From assembly GCF_004331285.1 (NCBI RefSeq), contig NZ_SJOH01000024.1, positions 1 to 48,356 of the forward strand: 48,356 nt of DNA. The letters run 5' to 3'. This DNA is from Acinetobacter sp. ANC 3781 (GTDB lineage: Bacteria > Pseudomonadota > Gammaproteobacteria > Pseudomonadales > Moraxellaceae). Position 1 is the stretch's first letter. Each line of letters begins with the position of its first letter. The notes beneath the pieces are model-generated. The model saw nothing but the letters and a program-made list of their open reading frames with translations, did no database searches and was not told the origin of the DNA. Positions 1-8,509 of this stretch are shown here, piece by piece. Made by a program: the position numbers and the translations under genes.

Positions 1-229
1 TTGGCTCATCAATTTTCTGACAAATATTTCTCAAATAAACTTCGAGTAATTTCTACCATCAATCAATGAAAATAATTTCGATCAATCAACCGGTAAAAAT
101 CCACACAAGTTGTTCTTCATAATCTCTTAATGATCTATCTTGCTCTTCGTCAGAGACAAGAAACAACAAGATAATCTTAACAACTCAACGCTTCGCGCTT
201 CGTTCGTTTCAACATATCTCGTTGGTATG
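1..229 (-). other. Leader of an rRNA operon running off the left edge
   Basis: Read on the minus strand, this stretch follows a strong stable-RNA promoter and contains no credible ORF. Bases 33-160 are identical, inverted, to the last 128 bases of the window. From what I know of Acinetobacter, this sequence sits just upstream of 16S rRNA, and bases 1-32 continue the same leader. The 16S gene itself is not in the window, so the assignment rests on the leader, the promoter and the duplication. The start of transcription is estimated about 6 bases after the -10 box. Confidence 0.75.
33..160. repeat. 128-bp perfect inverted repeat, left copy
   Basis: Base-by-base comparison shows that the reverse complement of 33-160 is identical to 48229-48356. 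The match stops inward at 161. It is cut by the window edge at the right copy, so the real repeat extends outward, probably through the whole rRNA operon. Confidence 0.97.
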
Positions 230-234
230 CGCCC

Positions 235-262
235 ATTATAGGGCAATTTCCTACACGCGCAA
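235..262 (-). promoter_or_regulatory. rRNA operon promoter (left operon)
   Basis: On the minus strand there is TTGCGC (257-262), a 16-nt spacer and a perfect TATAAT (235-240), followed by a GC-rich discriminator (GGGCGC). This fits a stringently controlled rRNA P1 promoter, with AT-rich sequence upstream (263-390) as a possible UP element. The right-hand operon uses the same -35 and spacer length. Confidence 0.75.
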
Positions 263-351
263 GTGCTTTTGACTGCTTGCTTTATCGAGTGTAGTTTTTT
301 TATGCACCAAATTGGGTCAATTTTATACAAAACCACTATAAGATCTTGTTT

Positions 352-386
352 TAAAGCAAAAATATTAATTTTTATATTTCTGCTTT
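352..386 (-). terminator. Possible hairpin downstream of ppiA
   Basis: An imperfect inverted repeat (AAAGCA...TGCTTT extended by AAATAT/ATATTT with one G-U pair) lies 10-40 bases after the ppiA stop. It lacks a clear U-run, so it may be only a weak terminator between ppiA and the rRNA promoter. Confidence 0.3.
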
Positions 387-394
387 AATTTGTA

Positions 395-964
395 TTACTT
401 TTTCTCGGGTGCTGCTTTAACAATCACACTAACGATTTTTACTGCTTGCTTAGGTACATTTTGATGCATTCCGAAGTTTGCAGTCGGTACTTGAGTGATT
501 TTATCGACCACATCCATCCCTTTAGTAACTTTACCAAACACGGCATAGCCTGCATTCATCTGGCTTTTATTTAAAAAGTCATTATCTACTGTATTAATAA
601 AGAATTGGCTGCTTGCAGAATTTGGACTATTGGTACGCGCCATCGCTAAAGTGCCACGGATATTTTTCAAACTATTATACGATTCATTTTGAATAGGAGC
701 TTTGGTTTGCTTCTCTACCATGTTGGCATCCATTCCTCCCCCCTGAATCATGAAACCCGGAATCACGCGATGAAAGATGGTGCCGTTATAAAAGTTATCC
801 TTTATATAGCCTTCAAAATTTTTCGCTGAAATAGGGGCTTTATCATTAAAGAGCTCTATTTCAATATTTCCCATAGATGTTTTCATTTCTACAATCGAGT
901 TTGCCGCGATTGCTTGTAAACTCATAAAGGCAGCGCTCACAGCAAATAGCGTTTTTTTTAACAT
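395..964 (-). CDS. ppiA: Periplasmic peptidyl-prolyl cis-trans isomerase (cyclophilin)
   Basis: A 189-residue cyclophilin that isomerises Xaa-Pro bonds during folding of exported proteins. A signal peptide (KK, then a hydrophobic stretch ending LQAIA-A near residue 20) places it in the periplasm. Cyclophilin signatures are visible: FHRVIPGF with the catalytic Arg at 66, IQGGG at 73-77, SQFFIN at 119-124 and YAVFGKV near 140-146. The C-terminus (VPTANFG...QNVP) follows E. coli PpiA closely, and length agrees. The ATG at 964 is preceded by a GAAGAG ribosome-binding site. It stands alone, between the left rRNA promoter and a divergent gene. Confidence 0.93.
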   Translation of the reverse strand: MLKKTLFAVSAAFMSLQAIAANSIVEMKTSMGNIEIELFNDKAPISAKNFEGYIKDNFYNGTIFHRVIPGFMIQGGGMDANMVEKQTKAPIQNESYNSLKNIRGTLAMARTNSPNSASSQFFINTVDNDFLNKSQMNAGYAVFGKVTKGMDVVDKITQVPTANFGMHQNVPKQAVKIVSVIVKAAPEKK

Positions 965-1060
965 TTCTTTACTCTTCTACTTCAAGTTGTAATTGTGAAT
1001 GTCTATATATTAATCGTTCATTATAAATAAAACAGCATCTCTTTTTGAGATAAAACGAGA

Positions 1061-1732
1061 ATGACAATGAATGAAGAATTAATTGCTAAAAATTTTCATC
1101 ATCCTCCTTGGCATTTACATGGTGATGCCTTTATTTTGAATTATTGGTTAACACCGAACTTTATTAAATCTAATCAAGCTTTCCAGCTTGCTCCCTCTCC
1201 GATTGGACGCGTTATACAGATTATGTTGGTTCGTTATCATAAATCCCCAGTGGGGCCATATGATGAGCTGCTGATTCTCGATCATCCATTAATGAGCAAA
1301 AGACATTTATCTTCGATTCCTAAAATTTATGTATCTACCCCAGCCTCTGTGATGAATGGTCAACGTTTTTGGGGAATTCCAAAACAATTGGCTCAATTCG
1401 AATGGGTGATCAAAGATGATGTGGTGTATTGCAATATTTCATTTCAGCAGCAAGAAATGAGTTTGCATCTACAAAAGTACAAACATAGTCAGACTTTTTA
1501 TATTAATAGCCATCACATACCTGCACGGCTACTCAATATTCATCAGACTTGGCAAGGTTTACATTATCAGTTCAGCCCGCAATTTCGTGGCAAGCTATGT
1601 AAACTTAAACAAGCCTCTTGGAAAAATACGCTGGATATCTTTCCAGATTTTTCTCAAGCTAAATATTTACAGAGTTTTTATGTTCCCGAATTTAAACTCA
1701 CGCTACCTTCAGCCAAAATGAATAAAAAATAA
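1061..1732 (+). CDS. Acetoacetate decarboxylase-like family protein
   Basis: A 223-residue soluble protein resembling the acetoacetate decarboxylase (ADC) superfamily. Visible hallmarks are SPVGPYDELLI (62-72), then IPKIYVSTPASVMNGQRFWGIPK ending at Lys108, where ADC carries its Schiff-base lysine in a PKK context. Here the neighbouring residue is Gln109 instead of the second lysine that lowers the pKa in true ADC, so acetoacetate may not be the substrate. Two ATGs (1061 and 1067) are possible; neither has a strong ribosome-binding site. The stop overlaps the edge of a palindrome holding a parS site. The metabolic role is unknown and the fold assignment is by motif only. Confidence 0.6.
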   Translation: MTMNEELIAKNFHHPPWHLHGDAFILNYWLTPNFIKSNQAFQLAPSPIGRVIQIMLVRYHKSPVGPYDELLILDHPLMSKRHLSSIPKIYVSTPASVMNGQRFWGIPKQLAQFEWVIKDDVVYCNISFQQQEMSLHLQKYKHSQTFYINSHHIPARLLNIHQTWQGLHYQFSPQFRGKLCKLKQASWKNTLDIFPDFSQAKYLQSFYVPEFKLTLPSAKMNKK

Positions 1733-1759
1733 AAAGGTGTTTCACGTGAAACACCTTTT
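1732..1759. terminator. 28-bp perfect palindrome, bidirectional terminator containing parS
   Basis: A perfect 28-bp inverted repeat with A-rich and T-rich arms lies between two convergent genes (ends at 1732 and 1789). As RNA it would form a hairpin with a U-tract in either direction. Its central 16 bases are a consensus parS site, so one sequence appears to serve two purposes. Confidence 0.7.
1738..1753. promoter_or_regulatory. parS centromere site (consensus)
   Basis: TGTTTCACGTGAAACA is an exact match to the bacterial parS consensus bound by ParB. It is about 20 kb from oriC, within the usual range for chromosomal parS. ParA and ParB are not encoded in this window. Confidence 0.92.
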
Positions 1760-1788
1760 ACTTAGATAGTCGAATTTATTAAAAAAGC

Positions 1789-2859
1789 TTAAGCGTGCTT
1801 ATCCCAAAACTTTCTATAGTTTTTACTGATTTCAATGAAGTACTTTTTAGCTCGATAAGAAACTGGGGTTAAATTCACGAAGCCATGCGCTTGATCACTA
1901 TATTCCTGATAATGCACTTTTACGCCCCGATGACGTAACTTATAGGCATAAATTTCACCTTCATCATGCAATACATCGTGACCCGCGGTAATCACAAATG
2001 CAGGAGGTAATTTTTCATGTTTGCCATAGGTCGGTGAAACCATCGGATCATCCAGTTCAACTTGATGAGTTTGTACATAATAGTGAGTTACAAAATCGAC
2101 ATCTTCACCGGTCAGGACCAACCCTTCTTTATAAGCATGGAAGGATGGATGACGGCTTTTAAAGTCTACCGCAGGATAGAGCAGCAATTGCGCTTGCGGT
2201 GCATAAACTTTGTTGGCACTGCGCTGGGCAACGACCGCACTAATATTGCCGCCGGCGCTATCCCCGGCGACCGAAATTCTGTTTTTTAAGATTTTAAACT
2301 GTTTTCTATTTTGATATACCCATGCCAGTGCATCTTCACAGCTTTGAATGACTTTTCTTGGGTTGGCTTCTGGCGCCAAGGGATAGTCAATACTCAGTAC
2401 CTGAACTTTTGCATGTACGGCAAGTAAACGACACACCTCATCATGAGAGTCTAGACTCCCCACTACAAAACCACCGCCATGGTAAAACACCACCATCGGA
2501 AGTTTTTTATTCGGTGCAGGATGATAATGCCGCGCGAAAATGGTGCCACTATGTAAAGGCAGCCGTATATCTTCAACCCGCTTTACTGGCGTGGGCTTAC
2601 TCTTAATTGCCTGCATTTGTAAATCAAAATTTTTACGCGCGTGGATAACATCTTCACCAATGAAACCGCTATTGCCCTGTTTTAACTGAGCGGCCATCAT
2701 GCATTGAATTAAAGGATCAAGTTCAGGATATTGGTGCGGATATCTTAAAATTTTAACTAAAGACTTTTGTGCAAAAACCGGTAACCGATCCAAGGTACGT
2801 GCTGCCGTGCCTTGCCCTTTTTCTATCATTGTCTGTAGCGTTCGATTAAAAGCAACCAT
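1789..2859 (-). CDS. Alpha/beta hydrolase, HSL (family IV) esterase/lipase
   Basis: A 356-residue carboxylester hydrolase of the hormone-sensitive-lipase group. The oxyanion-hole motif HGGG is at 127-130, the nucleophile elbow GDSAGG places Ser at 201, and the HDVLHDEG and DQAHGF motifs supply Asp295 and His325 to complete the triad. An N-terminal cap of about 100 residues precedes the hydrolase core; no signal peptide is evident, so it is probably cytoplasmic. The start at 2859 has a good AAGGAAGGA ribosome-binding site six bases away. It converges on the ADC-like gene across the parS palindrome. The natural ester substrate cannot be told from sequence. Confidence 0.88.
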   Translation of the reverse strand: MVAFNRTLQTMIEKGQGTAARTLDRLPVFAQKSLVKILRYPHQYPELDPLIQCMMAAQLKQGNSGFIGEDVIHARKNFDLQMQAIKSKPTPVKRVEDIRLPLHSGTIFARHYHPAPNKKLPMVVFYHGGGFVVGSLDSHDEVCRLLAVHAKVQVLSIDYPLAPEANPRKVIQSCEDALAWVYQNRKQFKILKNRISVAGDSAGGNISAVVAQRSANKVYAPQAQLLLYPAVDFKSRHPSFHAYKEGLVLTGEDVDFVTHYYVQTHQVELDDPMVSPTYGKHEKLPPAFVITAGHDVLHDEGEIYAYKLRHRGVKVHYQEYSDQAHGFVNLTPVSYRAKKYFIEISKNYRKFWDKHA

Positions 2860-3061
2860 CGATATTCCTTCCTTTTATTATATTCTTCACATTTTCTACA
2901 TGATCGGCAAATAAGTGACCATACTCTTATATAAGTCTAATCATCTGTATACACAGTAAAAACATTCATACGCTAATCTTCTTTTTATATCTTGTCATTG
3001 ACAATTTCCATGTATATTTCGGAGTTTTTTGCTACTCCTTAAAAGAAGAAGGGTGCAAACC

Positions 3062-3562
3062 ATGACTAAAAAACTGATTATACTCGGTTTAACCACTACA
3101 TTTTTAGCTGTAGGTTGTGTGGCATTTCCCGAAGATGGCGGTTATCACAATGGAGCTTATGATAATCGCTATGACCGTCGCTATGATCGGAATTCTGATA
3201 ATCAATATGACCGAGAGCGGGACCGTCAACGTTGGGAATATCAACAACGTCAAAATCGAATTGAGCTTGAACGCAAAAAACGTGAGCTTGAACGTCGCCA
3301 GTGGGAACAAAATCGTCAAAAGCAGTCTGATTGGGAGCGTAAAAAACGTGAACAGCAACATCAGCTAGAACAGCGTAAGCGAGCTGCTGAACAAAATCGA
3401 AATAACCAGTCGAATTGGGATCGCAAAAAGCGTGAACTTGAACGCCAACGCTCAGAGCAACAGCGTAAAAAAATTCAACAGCAAGGTAAATCTCAAGAAA
3501 AACGTTGGGATGATCATCGTCGCGATATTGATAAGCGCGTTCGAGATCGTCGCGACAATTAA
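3062..3562 (+). CDS. Arg/Gln/Glu-rich predicted lipoprotein
   Basis: I do not recognise a named family. The 166-residue product starts with a lipoprotein signal ending in a lipobox (LAVGC, Cys at 19), so it should be lipidated and anchored facing the periplasm. Residues 25-55 are rich in Asp, Tyr, Asn and Arg with repeated YDRRYDR-like units. The rest is very highly charged, with recurring QNR, ERKKRELER and WD/ERKKRE blocks that predict a long helix or coiled coil. An in-frame upstream start at 3029 would put charged residues before the signal. ATG 3062 has AAGAAGGG upstream and gives a classic signal, so I prefer it. It is monocistronic, followed by a terminator. Confidence 0.72.
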   Translation: MTKKLIILGLTTTFLAVGCVAFPEDGGYHNGAYDNRYDRRYDRNSDNQYDRERDRQRWEYQQRQNRIELERKKRELERRQWEQNRQKQSDWERKKREQQHQLEQRKRAAEQNRNNQSNWDRKKRELERQRSEQQRKKIQQQGKSQEKRWDDHRRDIDKRVRDRRDN

Positions 3563-3584
3563 AAATTCTGTTATTTACTCACTG

Positions 3585-3607
3585 CCCTTTTAACAAAGGG
3601 TTTTTTT
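3585..3607 (+). terminator. Intrinsic terminator of the lipoprotein gene
   Basis: CCCTTT/AAAGGG stem with a TAAC loop followed by seven Ts, 23 bases after the stop codon. Confidence 0.8.
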
Positions 3608-3730
3608 ATAAAAATCATGAGCATCAACATATAATGCTGTAAAGATTTAATTGTTATACAACGGCAGGACAATAATTGACTTAATAGCCACTTAAAATAA
3701 GTCATGAACAATAGCTTGCTTTATTTTAGG

Positions 3731-3874
3731 CAAAAAAAGCTTACCCATAGGTTGGGTAAGCTTAGAAAACAGATTTCATAAATACCAATAAGAAACTACA
3801 GCGATAGAATCTGTGTGAGATAATAATTAACCTTTGCTTTTTTGTAAAATAGATAATTTATTTCATAATGATCG
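3731..3874 (-). ncRNA. Candidate small RNA in the lipoprotein-grpE gap
   Basis: On the minus strand a promoter-like pair, TTGTGA (3903-3908) and TATACT (3881-3886), is separated by 16 bases. About 145 bases downstream is a perfect 10-bp hairpin (AAGCTTACCC / GGGTAAGCTT, 3737-3763) followed by seven Us. No minus-strand ORF of any length lies between them and no minus-strand gene upstream needs this terminator. A small regulatory RNA would explain the arrangement. This is inference from signals only; I recognise no known RNA family. Confidence 0.38.
3732..3763 (-). terminator. Strong orphan intrinsic terminator (minus strand)
   Basis: Perfect 10-bp stem with a 7-base loop and a run of seven Us on the minus strand. 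There is no annotated minus-strand gene upstream of it, so it probably ends the candidate small RNA above. The rest of the 3608-4165 gap is AT-rich and shows nothing else I can support. Confidence 0.75.
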
Positions 3875-4165
3875 TTTTTAAGTATAAGTTGGGTATTCCA
3901 CCTCACAACATTAATTTCGCTTGGTATTTCCTATCTCTTCCCTATCTTATTTCTAACACTATCCGATATACAGATTGATAGAGCGCGACAAAACTTGATT
4001 CTTCCATTAATTGATAATCAAGTTTTCACATAGGCTGCTTTGTTGTTTTATCTATTCGCTCATTATTGACCTATAAAAAAGCTCATAATTTTTACCTGAA
4101 TGTTCGAAAAACCCTGTTTTTTTGATAATTTCACTCAAATTAAACAGATTTAATGGATTGTCTCG

Positions 4166-4190
4166 CTTGATTTTTTATCGCCTGCCCCGA
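4166..4190 (+). promoter_or_regulatory. Possible sigma-32 heat-shock promoter for grpE
   Basis: CTTGAT (4166-4171) and CCCCGA (4185-4190), 13 bases apart, resemble the sigma-32 consensus (CTTGAA, about 13-15 bases, CCCCAT). The position upstream of the grpE-dnaK chaperone genes supports this reading. Confidence 0.5.
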
Positions 4191-4303
4191 CCTTTGTATT
4201 AATCATGAATTTTATCACTCATGGCAGTTCAGGATTAACCCAGTTAGCACTGAAGCCAAAAGGACTGTACATGTTTAAGAACCCATTTAAACGGAGTAAA
4301 TCT

Positions 4304-4852
4304 ATGGCGGCTGAGCAAAATCAACAAGCTCAAGATCTAGGACAAGAGCAAGCTGATCAACAAACCACACAAACTCAAGCTGAGACAGAACAAGTTGAAG
4401 TTTCAGTTGAAGATTTACAAGCACAGATCACTAATTTGCAAGAAAGTTTAAAACTTGAGAAAGCACGTACAGCCAATGCGGTATATGAAGCGCAAAAAAG
4501 CGTGGAACGCATTCAACGTGATGCTGAAAAGCATAAAGAAACTGTGATTGAGAAGTTTGCCAAAGAATTACTCGACACTGTCGATAATTTAGAACGCGCC
4601 ATTCAAGCTGCAGGAGATATTGAATCTCCCTTACTTGAGGGTGTGCAACTTACATTGAAATCATTGTTAACTACCCTAGAAAAATTCGGGGTAGTTGAAG
4701 TGAATATGAGTAATGGTTTCAATGCAGACTTGCATCAAGCAGTGGGTATCGCACCTGATGTTAAAGCAGGTGAAATTGGCACTGTATTGCAAAAAGGTTA
4801 TACCTTATCGAACCGTTTACTTCGTCCAGCAATGGTCTTAGTCGGTCAATAA
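4304..4852 (+). CDS. grpE: Nucleotide exchange factor GrpE
   Basis: GrpE releases ADP from DnaK and so times substrate release; it acts in the cytoplasm as a dimer. The 182-residue product has a Gln/Glu-rich disordered N-terminus, a long helix (residues about 35-95, with [16 protein letters not shown]) and the C-terminal beta domain with the LEKFGVVEV and LHQAVG motifs. The open frame extends to 4205. ATG 4304 has GGAG eight bases upstream and gives the N-terminus (MAAEQNQ) typical of Acinetobacter GrpE, so I chose it. dnaK follows 123 bases later in the same direction. Confidence 0.94.
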   Translation: MAAEQNQQAQDLGQEQADQQTTQTQAETEQVEVSVEDLQAQITNLQESLKLEKARTANAVYEAQKSVERIQRDAEKHKETVIEKFAKELLDTVDNLERAIQAAGDIESPLLEGVQLTLKSLLTTLEKFGVVEVNMSNGFNADLHQAVGIAPDVKAGEIGTVLQKGYTLSNRLLRPAMVLVGQ

Positions 4853-4975
4853 GGTAAAGAAATTCGAGAGTTTTTCACTTTTTTTAATGAAATAAACTTG
4901 AAAAATTTTGAATGGCTCTCATATCGGATAACAAGCAAAAAACATTGCAAAAAATAATTTTGAGGAAGCATCCAA

Positions 4976-6919
4976 ATGGCTAAAATCATTGGTATTGATT
5001 TAGGTACTACAAACTCTTGCGTAGCAGTACTTGAAGGCGACAAAGTTAAAGTTATCGACAACGCTGAAGGCACTCGTACAACTCCATCGATTATTGCGTA
5101 TAAAGATGGCGAAATTTTGGTCGGTCAATCTGCTAAACGTCAAGCGGTAACCAATCCTAAAAACACCTTATTCGCAATTAAACGCTTGATCGGTCGTAAG
5201 TACCAAGACCAAGCGGTTCAAAAAGATATCGGTCTTGTACCTTACAAAATCATTCAAGCGGACAATGGCGATGCTTGGGTTGAGGTAAACGATAAAAAAT
5301 TGGCACCACAACAAGTTTCTGCTGAAATCTTGAAAAAGATGAAAAAAACTGCAGAAGATTATTTGGGTGAAACTGTAACTGAAGCAGTAATTACTGTTCC
5401 TGCTTACTTCAATGATGCGCAACGTCAAGCCACCAAAGATGCTGGTCGAATTGCAGGTCTTGATGTTAAACGTATCATCAACGAACCAACTGCTGCGGCA
5501 CTTGCGTTCGGTATGGACAAAAAAGAAGGCGATCGTAAAATCGCGGTTTACGACTTGGGTGGTGGTACTTTCGACGTATCCATCATTGAAATTGCTGACC
5601 TAGATGGCGACCAACAAATCGAAGTATTGTCGACTAACGGTGATACCTTCCTGGGTGGTGAAGACTTCGATAACGCTTTAATTGAATACCTGGTTGAAGA
5701 GTTCAAGAAAGAACAAGGCTTTAACTTAAAACAAGATCCACTTGCGTTACAACGTTTGAAAGAAGCTGCGGAAAAAGCAAAAATCGAGCTTTCTTCTTCT
5801 AACGCAACTGAAATCAACCTTCCATATATCACTGCTGATGCGACTGGTCCTAAACACTTGGTGATCAACGTAACTCGCTCGAAACTTGAAGGTTTGGTTG
5901 CTGATTTAGTTGCTCGCACCATTGAGCCTTGCCGTATCGCGCTTAAAGATGCCGGTCTTTCAACAAGTGAAATCTCTGACGTAATCTTGGTGGGTGGTCA
6001 GTCTCGTATGCCACTTGTACAACAAAAAGTACAAGAATTCTTCGGTCGCGAGCCACGTAAAGACGTGAACCCTGACGAAGCTGTAGCAATGGGTGCTGCA
6101 ATTCAAGGTGCTGTACTTTCAGGTGACAAAACTGACGTATTGCTGCTAGACGTAACTCCGTTGACTCTTGGTATTGAGACTATGGGCGGCGTGTTAACAG
6201 CGATTATCGAGAAAAACACCACGATTCCTGCGAAGAAATCTCAAGTGTTCTCAACAGCTGCTGACAACCAACCTGCTGTAGACATTTCTGTGTTCCAAGG
6301 TGAACGTAAAATGGCGCAGCAAAACAAATTGCTCGGTAACTTCCAATTAGGCGACATCCCACCTGCTCCACGTGGTGTGCCACAAATTGAAGTATCTTTC
6401 GACATCAATGCTGATGGTATCTTGAAAGTGTCTGCGAAAGACAAGAGCACAGGTAAAGAACAGTCAATTCAAATTAAAGCAAACTCTGGTTTGAGCGATG
6501 CTGAAATTGAAGCAATGATTAAAGATGCTGAAGCGAATGCTGAAGAAGATCGTAAGTTCGAAGAACTGGCTAAAGCACGTAACGAAGCAGATGCACTTGT
6601 ATCGTCCGCGCAAAAAGCAGTGAAAGATCTTGGCGAACAAGTGACTGCAGACGAAAAAACTGCAATCGAAACTGCGGTTTCAGAGCTTGAAGCTTCAACG
6701 AAAGAAAATGACGTTGAAGAAATTAAAGCAAAAACTGAAGCACTTCAAAACATCATCATGCCAATTAGCCAACGTGCTTATGAAGCAGCTCAAGGCGCTC
6801 AAGGTGGTGCTGAAGGTTTTGACCCGAACGCTTTCCAAGGTGATGCAGGCCAATCTCAAAAAGCGGACGACGGCGTTGTTGATGCTGAGTTTACTGAAGT
6901 TAAAGATGACAAAAAATAA
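4976..6919 (+). CDS. dnaK: Molecular chaperone DnaK (Hsp70)
   Basis: The Hsp70 chaperone, which binds exposed hydrophobic segments in an ATP-dependent cycle with DnaJ and GrpE. The 647-residue length is standard. It begins with [18 protein letters not shown] (phosphate-1 loop). It also shows the [10 protein letters not shown] region, [11 protein letters not shown] (phosphate 2), the VGGQSRMP adenosine motif, the [14 protein letters not shown] linker and substrate-binding start, and an acidic C-terminal tail. GAGGAAG lies seven bases before the ATG. It is downstream of grpE. dnaJ is not in the window, as a terminator and an unrelated gene follow. Confidence 0.98.
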   Translation: MAKIIGIDLGTTNSCVAVLEGDKVKVIDNAEGTRTTPSIIAYKDGEILVGQSAKRQAVTNPKNTLFAIKRLIGRKYQDQAVQKDIGLVPYKIIQADNGDAWVEVNDKKLAPQQVSAEILKKMKKTAEDYLGETVTEAVITVPAYFNDAQRQATKDAGRIAGLDVKRIINEPTAAALAFGMDKKEGDRKIAVYDLGGGTFDVSIIEIADLDGDQQIEVLSTNGDTFLGGEDFDNALIEYLVEEFKKEQGFNLKQDPLALQRLKEAAEKAKIELSSSNATEINLPYITADATGPKHLVINVTRSKLEGLVADLVARTIEPCRIALKDAGLSTSEISDVILVGGQSRMPLVQQKVQEFFGREPRKDVNPDEAVAMGAAIQGAVLSGDKTDVLLLDVTPLTLGIETMGGVLTAIIEKNTTIPAKKSQVFSTAADNQPAVDISVFQGERKMAQQNKLLGNFQLGDIPPAPRGVPQIEVSFDINADGILKVSAKDKSTGKEQSIQIKANSGLSDAEIEAMIKDAEANAEEDRKFEELAKARNEADALVSSAQKAVKDLGEQVTADEKTAIETAVSELEASTKENDVEEIKAKTEALQNIIMPISQRAYEAAQGAQGGAEGFDPNAFQGDAGQSQKADDGVVDAEFTEVKDDKK

Positions 6920-6956
6920 TTTGTCGCTTTAATTTGGCTTTAAACAGTTAAAAAAG

Positions 6957-6980
6957 ACCGCGCGAAAGCGCGGTTTTTTT
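6957..6980 (+). terminator. Intrinsic terminator of dnaK
   Basis: ACCGCGC-GAAA-GCGCGGT stem-loop with a GNRA tetraloop followed by Ts, 37 bases after the stop. Confidence 0.93.
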
Positions 6981-7040
6981 ATTTTTATAATTCGAATAAA
7001 TGTTATACAGTCATTAAAATAAATAACTTTTTAAGCCCTT

Positions 7041-7952
7041 ATGCGCTTGGTTGTACTCTGCCTTTTGGTCATGTTCTTTTTGCTCATGACTTATCAAACT
7101 CGAACTCATCCCCAAATTCGGCATAATAATGTGTTGGATCGTATTCAGCACCCATTCGACACACGTCTGCGTTATCGTATTGCAGAAGTCGATCCGCGTT
7201 TTGGTTTAACTGAAGATGAAGTGCAGCTCATTAGCCAACAAGCCACGGATATTTGGAAACAAGGTACAGGCAAAGATTATTTTGTCTATGATCCAAATGC
7301 CAAACTGGCGATTCATTTAATTTATGATCAACGTCAAGATGAATCTAATCAACGCCGCCAACAACTGGGCAATATCGAACAAGAGCAGCAGATCTGGTCG
7401 AATAAAAATCAAAATTTCAAACAATTTAAACAAGAAATAGACCGTGCTAATACCCTGCTCGAGGCTAAAAAAATCCAGCTTGATGACCAATTAAGTCAAT
7501 ATAATCAGAAAATTGCCGTGATCAATCACAATGGTGGTGTAAAGCCTGCACAACGCGATCAATTCATACAACAACGTCATCAATTACAACAACAAATTTT
7601 TGCCCTAGAACAGGAAATCAATGTGTATAACCAAAAAATTCAGCAATTGAATAGCCATGTAGATGAACTGAATCAAATTAACCGTCAGTTAAATCAATCT
7701 GTTGAGCAATTTAATCAGCGCTTTCGACCGCATTTATTCGATAAAGGCTTATTTAATGGTAAGCAAATTAATATTTATGAGTTCGTGTCAGCAGACGATT
7801 TACGTTTAACTCTGGCGCATGAATTTGGACATGCACTGGGCTTAAAACACAATCAAGATCCTCAAGCGCTGATGTATCCGCTAATGAAAGATCAACAGAT
7901 GCAAAATTTCAGTTTATCGACAGCGGATTTAGCCCTATTTCAGGCACGTTAG
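7041..7952 (+). CDS. Membrane-anchored matrixin-like zinc metalloprotease with coiled coil
   Basis: A 303-residue protein with one N-terminal hydrophobic segment (residues 1-18) and no clear cleavage site, suggesting a membrane anchor with the rest in the periplasm. Near the C-terminus is a zincin signature HEFGHALGLKH (His260, Glu261, His264, His270), followed by LMYP, which resembles the Met-turn of metzincins such as M10 peptidases. Between anchor and active site, residues about 105-225 are rich in Gln, Asn, Leu and Glu with heptad-like spacing, predicting a long coiled coil. The substrate is unknown. The ribosome-binding site is weak. It sits between dnaK and a small acidic protein gene. 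Confidence 0.75.
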   Translation: MRLVVLCLLVMFFLLMTYQTRTHPQIRHNNVLDRIQHPFDTRLRYRIAEVDPRFGLTEDEVQLISQQATDIWKQGTGKDYFVYDPNAKLAIHLIYDQRQDESNQRRQQLGNIEQEQQIWSNKNQNFKQFKQEIDRANTLLEAKKIQLDDQLSQYNQKIAVINHNGGVKPAQRDQFIQQRHQLQQQIFALEQEINVYNQKIQQLNSHVDELNQINRQLNQSVEQFNQRFRPHLFDKGLFNGKQINIYEFVSADDLRLTLAHEFGHALGLKHNQDPQALMYPLMKDQQMQNFSLSTADLALFQAR

Positions 7953-8084
7953 GCCAAGACTGAGATACAATGCAAAAATCCCTTACTTTTTATAAGTATA
8001 TGCATAGTAATAGAGCGGTAAATAGGCTCATTTCATGTTATTGTGATGTCAAGAAATGACAACATAAAATCTCTGGAGACGCGT

Positions 8085-8450
8085 GTGAGTTACTACCATA
8101 TTCTGATTGAAATGAATGATCACATTAGTACAATTGAGCAAACACGTGAGATTGAAATCTTTGATATTATTGAGATTCAGCCTTACCTCCATTCTATTTT
8201 ATTGCCATTTTTAAACGAACAACTGATCGAGCTGGAAGATGAAAATCTTGAATTTAAAGATATTCTGCATTTGGAAATAAAACAGACCTTATTACCTATT
8301 CAGCATCTGATTGAAGAAGAACAACGCCTACTGCCAAGCGATACAGATGTCACTATTACAGCGCATGAAATTTTTAACAATCGTGATTTAAGCCAAGACG
8401 TGACCACTGTTATTTTTGATATTTTAGAAGCGGCTAAATTAGAACCCTAA
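8085..8450 (+). CDS. Conserved-looking small acidic protein, function unknown
   Basis: I do not recognise this family. The 121-residue product is acidic, rich in Ile, Glu and Asp, and has no signal peptide or membrane segment, so it is probably cytoplasmic. The open frame begins at 8043, but the GTG at 8085 has GGAGA five bases upstream and the earlier ATGs have no ribosome-binding site, so I take GTG as the start. The protein looks mostly helical in its middle part (residues 25-85). It is followed by a terminator shared with erpA on the other strand. Confidence 0.6.
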   Translation: MSYYHILIEMNDHISTIEQTREIEIFDIIEIQPYLHSILLPFLNEQLIELEDENLEFKDILHLEIKQTLLPIQHLIEEEQRLLPSDTDVTITAHEIFNNRDLSQDVTTVIFDILEAAKLEP

Positions 8451-8470
8451 TAAATTCTCTATTTCATAAA

Positions 8471-8498
8471 AAAAGTCCTCCAAATCAGGAGGACTTTT
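8471..8498. terminator. Bidirectional terminator between the acidic-protein gene and erpA
   Basis: AAAAGTCCTCC / GGAGGACTTTT, 11-bp stem with a 6-base loop, with a T-run on either strand; it sits between convergent stops at 8450 and 8510. Confidence 0.9.
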
Positions 8499-8509
8499 TA
8501 ATTTTTTTA

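Noticed and set aside
127..336. 69-codon minus-strand frame at the left end
   Set aside because: It runs through the rRNA promoter and leader, starts without a ribosome-binding site, and half of it lies in the repeated non-coding leader.
3104..3361. Long frames on both strands inside the lipoprotein gene
   Set aside because: The repetitive Arg/Gln codons of the real gene keep other frames open; none has a start signal.
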